This document shows positions 56,770 to 64,000 of a stretch of 64,000 nt of DNA, piece by piece. The notes beneath the pieces were generated by a model. It was not told the origin of the DNA and made no database searches. It saw only the letters and a list, made by a program, of their open reading frames with translations. Every line of letters begins with the position of its first letter. Within the stretch, counting starts at the first letter, position 1. This DNA comes from Timema cristinae (lineage: Eukaryota; Arthropoda; Insecta; Phasmatodea; Timematidae), in the NCBI GenBank assembly GCA_039000515.1, contig JBCFYV010011164.1:50250905-50314904 (forward strand). Reading direction: 5' to 3'. Made by a program: the position numbers and the translations under genes.

Positions 56770-59063
56770 CCCTTTAACACTCAGCGCGCCGAATTTTCGG
56801 CGTGCCATGGTACTGCTAGAACACTCTCGCGGCCGATATATTGGCTCCAGCTAAATCTGGCCGTGTAAGTTTATTTTTAACAACTAGGTGGCACTACATG
56901 CAGTATTCTAAATATTTAGGTTTATTTCATACTTTTTCCAACAGATAGCACCATTGGCCTTAGAAAAACTATTTATTTTGAACAGTTGAAATATGTTATG
57001 CTCATTGTTTACATCCCTGTGTGAATACATTTCTAGTTTGTGGTGTTTTTTTTTTATTCCTTATTTATATAAATATATTTGCTTCTATTCTTTTTCTTGT
57101 TTTCTTTTTATATATTATTTATTATATTTTTGTTGTTTTATTCAAAGTTTATTATTTATCACTAGTGACGATGATAATGTGCCAGATCTTAGGAATCCAG
57201 CTGTTCATAACATGTCTGACAGTGATGAGAATGATATGGATGATGAAGACTACAGGGAGATTCTGTCACCTGAGCAACCTCTTCCAATCCCATTCCCTTT
57301 TCAAGAGCTCTCCGGACCTAAACACATGCCACCTCCTGATTCTCTTCCCAAAGCCTATTTTTTATTTTATTCTTTCCCTCATGGTGACAATCAAATCGAT
57401 ATGCCCAACAGCTCATCACAAGCAGAGCAGCTAATGTTCCTACTCCATTAAAAAACTGGAACAGGATTACAATGCAACAAATCTTCTTGCTTTCTTGCAT
57501 GTATCCTCAATATGGGAATTATAAGAAAGCCTACAATTGCATCCTACTGGTCAACTCTGTCTTCACAAGCCACCCCTTGGTTCGGACAAATGTTCACTAA
57601 ACACCGGTTTTCTCACTTCCATCTTGTGAACAACAAAGTTCTGCCGGGCCCCGAAGAACCTGGATATGATCCGTGTGCAAGATACAAACCTTTTGTAGAG
57701 CATGCAAATAGAGTATTTAGGCACCACTATACACCTCATCAGCAGCTTGGTGTTGATGAAAGTCTAGAGGGTACGAAAAATAAAACTAGCCTAAAACACC
57801 ACCACCGATGGATGATTTGTGAGTCTGTATCTAATTATTGCCTAGGCTTTATTACATACAGAGGTGCCAGATCCCAAAAGATAACAATGATATTCAAAAA
57901 AATTGTCTGGGGTACACTGTCGTCATGAAACTTTTGGAGATAGGTGGGTACCTCAACAAAGGATACCATGATTTTGTTGATAATTTTTTTATGTCAGTTC
58001 CTTTAATACGTCATCTTCACCAACTGTTGAAACAGTAAGGAGAAACAAAACTTTTGCCACAGCAATTCAAATCTAAATTTTTAGTAGGTCAGAAGATGTA
58101 TTTTAGATCCAGTCCAGTTCTCGCATGTGCATTTCCGCGAGAAAAAAATCTCAGAAAAATCCAGTTGCTTCTTCTCTCCAGTTTTGCAACAACGAGAACA
58201 AGAAGTTCCAGCAAGGCGGCCTGAGGCCAATAGAATTACCAAACCCGAAGTAATAACAACCTACAACAAGTTAATGGGTGGTATCGACACATCTACATGA
58301 TGCTCTACACTTACCTAGATGAAAGGCGAACTGTTGGTACTGGAAGAAGGTAGCTTTCAACATCATAGATAGAATGGTGTTAAATAGCTACATTCTTTAT
58401 AAAGAAAACTACCAAGGAGATAGCAAACTGAAAACAAGGTATCATTATACATGTCTATCATCGAGGGATTGGAGTGGAGTGGCTATCCATGAAGAACAAC
58501 ATGGTGGTGGGTGAAATCCGAGGACCCAGAGGAATAAGAAAACTTCCTGACAAAAAGGAGTCTCAATGTACGGTATGTAGTACCAAGGAAAGTGTACCAA
58601 ATGTAGCAAGGGACTTCATAGAGAGTGTTTACTCAAACACAAATGCTGACTCCAAATGTAAGTATACATGGTTTTACAAAAATTTATGTAGTTCAGAATC
58701 AGAATAAGTTACAAACACCAAACTAGTATCAAATTTTACAGAAATAAATTCTCTTTCTTGCAGGATGACTGATAAATAAGGAAGACAAGAAATAAATATT
58801 AATTTTTTGCTCTGAATTATACATTTTTATTTAATTTTTAAGATTTTAAAAAAATTTGAATTTTTTTTACAAAATAACGCTAGTCTAATAATTTATGTAA
58901 TTTTTTTTTATAAATCTACAATGTGTATAGTATAAGTGTGATTTTTATTCATGTATATAAACAAAATATTTTTATGAGAAAATTTAAAATGTTTAAAGAT
59001 AATGTGAAAATTTGCCTGAGTGTTTTGGCTTAGTCTAGTGAAAATACGCTGAGTGCAAAAGGG
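56770..59063 (+). mobile_element. piggyBac element with TTAA target sites
   Basis: The left end CCCTTTAACACTCAGCG and the right end read inward CCCTTTTGCACTCAGCG (15 of 17 identical) sit inside TTAA at 56766-56769 and 59064-59067, the diagnostic piggyBac target. The 2.3-kb length is normal for an autonomous element, but its transposase is broken. Confidence 0.93.
57166..58707 (+). pseudogene. piggyBac transposase pseudogene
   Basis: The acidic N-terminus (SDSDENDMDDED) is followed by YWSTLSSQATPWFGQMFTKH, RFSHFHLVNNK, YDPCARYKPFVEHANRVFRH then HYTPHQQLGVDESLEGTKNK (first catalytic Asp). Next come NKGYHDFVDNFFMSVPLIRH (second Asp) and, near 58270, MGGIDTS (third Asp). LRKLP-like and cysteine-containing C-terminal scraps follow (KESQCTVCSTKE). 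Frameshifts near 57430, 57900, 58040 and 58300, plus a small in-frame deletion after KTSLKHH, inactivate it. Confidence 0.9.
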
Positions 59064-59385
59064 TTAAAATCATAGAGGAGGTGTGTCTATGAAATGTATA
59101 ACTTGATCAACATGCTTCTATTCTTGAACAAACCGTTTCTGAAAATAAAACTGCAAAACATTAAAAATTCTTGAAGATAACTGTTTGTTCCCACGGCTTT
59201 TTGCGTTTCCATGCCAACTGAAAAGGGCCAATTGCCTTAACAAACTGCGCCATAATCAACTATTGGTCGAATTGGTGATTGTCATCAGCACACCCCGAGA
59301 ACAAAAATTGATCCAATATGTTAGTTTAAATTCACAAACCAATGAAATAATTTCGTCTCTTTTTTATTTTATTTTCTTACATCCA

Positions 59386-59642
59386 TACTGTTTCCGGCCT
59401 ATGGCATGGGTCGTTTTTTTTTTCAAGCCATACATTTTCACTGCCTGTCAGAGCTTCACATGCCTAATAATCTAACTTAATACTAGAACACACACAACAT
59501 CCAGTTCCTGGTTGTTAATTCGTCAATGTGAAAGGGTAAACCCTCATTTGACCAATAATAAATATTCGGCCCTGCCAGGAATTGAATCTGGGACCCTTAA
59601 CTCAGTAGACAGACCGCTACCAAATTAAGCTAAGGTGTGGAT
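59386..59642 (-). mobile_element. SINE-B copy with LINE-like tail
   Basis: Minus-strand head (cacaccttagcttaatttgg, gtcccagattcaattcctgg, cagggccgaatatt) and body (gagggtttaccctttcacat) end in gacccatgccataggccgga then aacagtatgg, a diverged form of the LINE 3' end. Confidence 0.82.
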
Positions 59643-60042
59643 TCCTTATTATTCTGATGAGTTGAGTCATAATTTTATAAAGATAGATTTTGAAAGTTGA
59701 AACCCAATAGATTTAACAAAGAAAATGAAAAGTACTATTTAACATGCATTCATGTTTGTTCTAAGAATATGATTTATAGTAGTCACATACATTTGCATTG
59801 GTAAAAATAACATTGAATAAATTTATAATCTAATTCATTTTGTTCATTAAACTTTTCTTTCTGGATTCAATGCAAACTCAGGTTCATTGAATGTGCTCAC
59901 TGTTTGAATAAACTTGGGACCTTTTGATAATGTGCTATGGTAAAGTCTCGCTTCATTTATTTGTCACATTTGCTATATTTTTCATTTAGAGCAGAGGTTA
60001 ACTATCCCCTAAAAGGTAGCTTTACATACAATGTTTTTGCAG
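59643..60042. other. Intron end, nothing recognised
   Basis: Ends with the acceptor atgtttttgcag at 60031-60042. Confidence 0.5.
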
Positions 60043-60259
60043 GACCAGGCAGGTAAGTCTCAATCTGCACTGGTGGAAGAAGTGGTGACCCATATTCGTG
60101 CCCACGTGAGGCCAAACTCCACACTTGTCGTCAATAACAAGATTGACGTGCTCTCAGAGGAGACGTTGAAAACTCTGACCGAGTACACCAGCATCATTAC
60201 TGTGGAGACACTCATGGAGCATGATGAACCAGGGACCAGACGTATACAAGATAACCTCG
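60043..60259 (+). CDS. Domesticated transposase gene, second DDE-like exon
   Basis: Phase 0 in, so it joins the exon ending 51887 cleanly. It encodes DQAGKSQSALVEEVVTHIRA, HVRPNSTLVVNNKIDVLSEE and TLKTLTEYTSIITVETLMEH, then DEPGTRRIQDNL, before CG|GTGAGT (phase 1 out). RPNSTLVVNN aligns with the P-G-(S/T)-T-I-x-S-D block of Merlin-type enzymes, where the second catalytic Asp should be; here Asn occupies it. The frame is open and GC-rich. Confidence 0.85.
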
Positions 60260-61077
60260 GTGAGTTGCCATCAAGAACATTTGAGGTTAACCACCTCAAT
60301 TTAGAGTTTATTTTCACAGTTCTTAGGCATAGTTAAAAAAGTTGTCCACACCCTATTTTTATTTAATTTATAACTCTTAGTAAAATATATATATACAAAA
60401 AGCTGTCTCAATCAAGCCATTTTCCCCTTTTTTTAATTCCATTTTCTAATTTTTTTAATTCAAGTTTATTTATTGTGTCCCACTCTATCCCATATTAAAA
60501 AGCCAGTACACTAATGTATAAAAAGTAACCTCTTAGTTTCTAAATTCACTAAAAAAATAGGCTTAAGTCATTGTTGCAATTATTTTATTTTCAATCATAG
60601 TTAGTTTTTTGTGTGTTTCTGTTAAATTATAATGAACAAGCAACATCTAATACAAACTTTATTTTAACGAACAAGCAATCTATACTCGTACACGAGACAA
60701 CTTAATGTACATGTGCAGCAACAACCATCTGACTAGTAACTCTGCTCAATCACACACACAATGGTATTACTTTCACTGCGCACACACACCTGTGCATCAC
60801 ATGTCATTAGTCATTACATATACATTTGCTGAAAAGATAAAGTTACCTATATTTAAACAGTTTCATTTAAGAAGTTAAAATTACTTATTTAAAATGTTCA
60901 GTTTCTACTAACAGTCTGCAAATATTTGGTAGAAAATGTTAGATGTGTGTATTGGATTTGAATAATGAGAATAGTTCATCTTTAAATAAATGGTTTATCA
61001 ACCCAGAATCCATAATTTGAAATTCAATGTAGTACATATTTTACAATTGTAAAGTTTCAAATATATTTTGCCAACAG
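60260..61077. other. Intron, nothing recognised
   Basis: AT-rich sequence with a short (ac)n-like stretch near 60750-60795, ending at tattttgccaacag. Confidence 0.55.
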
Positions 61078-61253
61078 AAACAATTTGGGCATCTGCTGTC
61101 GAGGTGTGTGAAGATATTCAGGATGTTCGTCGTGGCGGGCCTCAGCTCTTGTATGAGTACATGTGGAGACAACTGTTTGCTTTGTCCCCATCATGTGCCT
61201 TGCAATACATCTTACATCACATAGCCGACCAGTTTCCTTTCCAGGATTACTAG
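61078..61253 (+). CDS. Domesticated transposase gene, last exon
   Basis: The two first bases complete a Glu codon (G|AA), giving NLETIWASAVEVCEDIQDVR, then RGGPQLLYEYMWRQLFALSP and SCALQYILHHIADQFPFQDY, TAG at 61251. E-x-x-W followed later by Y-E-Y-M-W-R matches the end of Merlin/ISXO2 transposase domains (N-x-(I)-E-x-x-W ... EFMWR). The Glu may correspond to the third acidic catalytic residue. Sequence after the stop is AT-rich; a possible AATAAA occurs at about 61964. Confidence 0.86.
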
Positions 61254-62632
61254 GGGTGTACAATTGAACTTTAAAGTCAGGGTCGACCTCTTTTAACCCA
61301 CAATTAGGGTTTGAAAATGTTTATTCCAAGCGAATGTTTAAACATTGTGTGTAAACGCATAGATTTTCATTGAAAAGAGATATTTTTTCTACTCTTTTGA
61401 ACCAACCATTCAGATTACAACTGCAAAAATATTTTGACAAATGTTGAAAAAAAATAATCGATTATTAGAGGTTGCTTTTAATCAAACTTATATTTTTACA
61501 TTTATATTCTGTTTTTGTGTTTCCCCACTCTCAATACTATTATTTTAAAACTCGTCAGTACTTTTATTGATACAATTTTGATAAAAGGCAAGCTATAATA
61601 TTATAATGTAATTTGAATTTATCATCCCTCTATTACTTTTAGTAGAATATAGGGTGTGGTTGTTAGAAACACAATAGGAGGTTTGAGGCTAGCAGTTTAA
61701 AAAATGTCAAAGCTGGCCATATGAATGGTGTACTAGTCTCGAACCTGGCTAAGGTTTGATATTTATTGATTGATTGATTGTGCTGAGGGTTTTCCCCTTA
61801 ACTTATTGATTTTTCATTTTTTTCTTCCAGGCATATTTTGTTGCAATTTTTTTTTACTAACCTTCTCATCCTTTGATCAAATTTTTTAAATCTTGTGCCA
61901 AAACACATTTTTAACAAGACTTCAAACTTATGATCCATGTATTGGGGTCATGGGGAGCTAGAAAATAAATCTTTCATAGAAATCATCTCATCACATATTA
62001 CTTAAAACAGCTACATCAATGCAATGGCAAATCCTGATTATTTTTTTTTATTATTCTGGGATTTTCGATCATCTAAATTCTATAATAAATTTATTGTTTT
62101 AATAAATGTATCATATTTTATAGTGAGGCTTTTCATAAATTCCTCACAGTGTAAAATGAGGACAACAAACTTCTGATTATAAAATTGGGGTGTGGGGGGG
62201 GGTATGCCCACTCCATTATTAATTTAATGAGAATCTTTAAACTTGGTTGTATAGCTTAGAATCATTTAACACCCTTTATTTTTGACTGTACAGATAGCAC
62301 ATTACAAATATTTGTACAGTTAGATGTTTTAGAATAAATACTCTGGCAAAGTCAACAATACGGTTAGTTTCCTCTAGTTGACCTGGTACTTAAGTTAGTT
62401 TACAAAATCATATGAAATGTTGGTTCAGTTCAGCTTTTGGGCTGTTTTCATTCTTTTCCAACTAAATTAAAATATAGACACACTTTAACTATAAATTCTA
62501 TACACACCTGTTTTGAAGATGAATTAAAATTATATTAATTTAAAAAAAAAAGTATTTTTAGGTGCTAAGCTCATTGAATATAATGGAAGAGAAGTTTATT
62601 AAGGGAAAACAAAAGAAAATCTTTAAGATGTC
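61254..62632. other. 3' flank, nothing recognised
   Basis: Probable 3' UTR and intergenic sequence with candidate poly(A) signals at about 61964 and 62078. No further gene or element supported. Confidence 0.45.
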
Positions 62633-62648
62633 ATTTATGATTGACATT

Positions 62649-62932
62649 TTTTTTACAGCCATTACCGTTTCCAGCTTGTGGCCTGGTTCGGTTTTTTATT
62701 CAAGTCATATATTTTCCACCACCAGCCTGCTAGGCCTTTCATAGCTCCATTTGCCTTATAACCTAACTTAAGATTAAGACAGGCACAACATCCAGTCCCC
62801 GGCCGTTAATTCATCACTGTGGAAGGGTAAACCACATTTCACCAATGATACATTTTTCTGCTATGCCGTGAATCGAACCCGGGATCCTTAGCTCAGTATA
62901 CAGATATGCTCTTGACTGAGCTACGGTGTCAG
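62649..62932 (-). mobile_element. SINE-B full-length copy
   Basis: Minus-strand head gacaccgtagctcagtcaag and B box gggttcgattcacggcatag, body gtggtttacccttccacagt and ctagcaggctggtggtggaa, tail ccaggccacaagctggaaac then ggtaatgg. It is flanked by atttatgattgacat and atttatgattggcat, a 15-bp target duplication with one mismatch (62633-62647, 62933-62947). Confidence 0.9.
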
Positions 62933-63029
62933 ATTTATGATTGGCATATTGTTAGAAAATATGAAACTGTTTGGCTCTTGTCAAAAGGGGGTAGGGATCA
63001 AGAAAAGGGTATTCGAAGGTTTAATATTT

Positions 63030-64000
63030 ATCATTATAGTCATCAACTGTTTCTAGCCTCTGGCTAGGTCATATTAGTCAAATGCCTCCATTTCCCTCTG
63101 TCCTTCCACCATTATTTTCCCCTTAGTCTAGTCCATTTTTCTCCACTAACTAACAAACTTGCTGTTATCTTCTCCTCCCATCTCTTGTTTGGTCACCCTT
63201 GTGGTCTTTCTCTCTTATCTTCAGTTCCATCACTCTCTCCAGAATTCTTTCCTTTTACATTTTCGTGTGTTCATACCATCTCGAGTCCACTATCTCATTT
63301 GCCTCTTGAAGCCCAACTCTTGCCCAAATATCTTCATTTCTAATCTTATTTCTATCACATTATCAGATGGCTTCTCCACATCCATCAACACCATTACCAA
63401 GTCTTATCCATATTCATATCTTGTCCATCGGTTGTCTGGATATTAAATCTATTATCGACCTCTTCTCTCTGAGCCCATGTTGGTCTTACACCTCCCCTTT
63501 ATACCTTTACTCATTCTCCTTTCCATAATTTTTTCTTAAATATTTATGCTTTAAGACATCAGTGTCATTCCCTTATATTTTGCACACTTCTTTCTATTCC
63601 ATTTCTTAAATATCTAAAGTCTGTACTCATCTCGTTTGGATAATCCTTTGGCATTCTGTTCTGCTACACTGACCTTAATACTCTACAATCTATACCACCA
63701 TCTGACACCTTAGATCAATCATTAGCGTGTATGCTTACTGAGCTAAGGGTCTCAGGTTCGATTCTCGGCATGGCCGAAAAATTTATAATTTGGGAAATGT
63801 AGGTTAACTCTTTCCAACAATGAATTAACGGCCGAGGAGGACTGGATGTTGCGCCTGTTACAGTCTTAAGTTAGATTATAAGTCATATGAAGCTACGACA
63901 GACCTAGCAAGCCGGTAGTGGAGAATATATAGCTTGAATGAATGGATGTAAAAAGTCTATACCACCATCTTACTCCCATTTCTCCTCCTGTTATAATTTC
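63030..64000 (-). mobile_element. Antisense LINE copy, internally deleted
   Basis: The reverse complement matches the LINE at 46383-49075: 3' end gacctagccagaggctagaa then acagttga, C-terminal part aggacagagggaaatggagg, and RT part aacatgggctcagagagaag and gaaatgggagtaagatggtg. RT sequence joins C-terminal sequence directly near 63380, so the middle is missing. A SINE-B is inserted at 63704-63955. It runs off the window edge. Confidence 0.82.
63704..63955 (+). mobile_element. SINE-B copy inserted in the LINE
   Basis: Head gacaccttagatcaatcatt and ctcaggttcgattctcggca tggcc, body taacggccgaggaggactgg and gacctagcaagccggtagtg, ending aatggatgtaaaaag without the LINE-like tail. The 15-bp duplication tctataccaccatct flanks it (63689-63703 and 63956-63970), and joining the two sides restores continuous LINE sequence. 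Confidence 0.92.

Larger units (their letters stand above)
51888..60042. other. Third intron (8.2 kb), element-rich
   Basis: The intron holds an inverted copy of the 23278 repeat, a hAT relic, a hAT-type MITE, a short motif array, a MITE copy and a piggyBac element, each listed separately. A pogo-like end (cagtaggatttggctaattc) lies near 53050. No additional exon was found. Confidence 0.7.
43835..61253 (+). other. Domesticated Merlin/ISXO2-type transposase gene
   Basis: Coding exons 49937-50259, 51635-51887, 60043-60259 and 61078-61253 join, with candidate first exons at 43835-43905 or 49279-49313. The product has an N-terminal zinc ribbon (CNNPEC...CFDC), then a region aligned by eye with the Merlin/IS1016-IS1595 transposase core, ending YEYMWRQLFA, a C-terminal block typical of that family. 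Merlin elements are normally short, intronless and flanked by inverted repeats. This gene has large introns, consistent splice sites, GC-rich exons, no terminal repeats and no internal stops. The second catalytic Asp position reads Asn (VVNNKID). I infer a host gene that has lost transposition activity. One exon junction is out of frame by one base. Confidence 0.78.

Noticed and set aside
57021..57434. Overlapping plus-strand frame rich in Phe, Tyr and Ile
   Set aside because: It is the wrong frame of the piggyBac 5' region and is AT-driven.

Overview
This is a window of an AT-rich, repeat-heavy eukaryotic nuclear genome, almost certainly an arthropod and probably an insect. The evidence is GT-AG introns of several kilobases, three families of tRNA-derived SINEs, decayed hAT, Tc1/mariner and piggyBac transposons, a non-LTR retrotransposon, many small inverted-repeat elements, and a nuclear copy of mitochondrial ATP8/ATP6 that reads correctly only with the invertebrate mitochondrial code. 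A 100-N assembly gap lies near the left edge. I saw no operons, CRISPR arrays or other prokaryotic features.

Two host genes stand out, both on the + strand, because their exons are GC-richer than the surroundings and have matching splice sites. (1) Positions 3940-27181 carry the 3' half of an AUTS2-family gene (tay bridge in Drosophila): a 33-nt microexon, an exon with the family block MHVRIAWEIYHHQQ, a Gly/Pro-rich exon with a one-base frameshift, and a long last exon with an Arg-Glu repeat. A poly(A) signal follows the stop codon. (2) Positions about 43835-61253 carry a gene of at least four well-supported coding exons plus one or two candidate first exons. Its product resembles a Merlin/ISXO2-type transposase (zinc ribbon plus DDE-like domain) but is split by introns up to 8 kb, and at least one catalytic acidic position appears lost. 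It looks like a domesticated transposase and is the most interesting locus here.

The rest is mobile-element sediment. 0-10 kb: a MITE inside a LINE fragment, full-length SINE-A copies, other MITEs. 11-18 kb: SINE-C and SINE-B copies, a broken hAT transposase, a broken Tc1/mariner transposase. 18-26 kb (last AUTS2 intron): a near-perfect palindrome of more than 200 bp per arm centred on a SINE tail, fold-back elements, the mitochondrial insert and a possible solo LTR. 28-37 kb: pogo-like MITE, two adjacent hAT elements, and a relic of a virus-like capsid gene. 37.7-41.9 kb: three different degenerate tandem arrays. 46-49 kb (first intron of the domesticated gene): a decayed LINE. 53-59 kb (third intron): a hAT relic, a hAT-type MITE, a short motif array and a piggyBac element with both ends intact. 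59-64 kb: SINE-B copies, one inserted into an antisense LINE.

The elements interact. SINE-B shares its 3' tail with the LINE, which suggests it borrows that LINE's machinery. SINE-A has also left tiny tail-only insertions with target-site duplications. Both host genes carry a one-base reading-frame slip at one place, so small assembly errors are likely.
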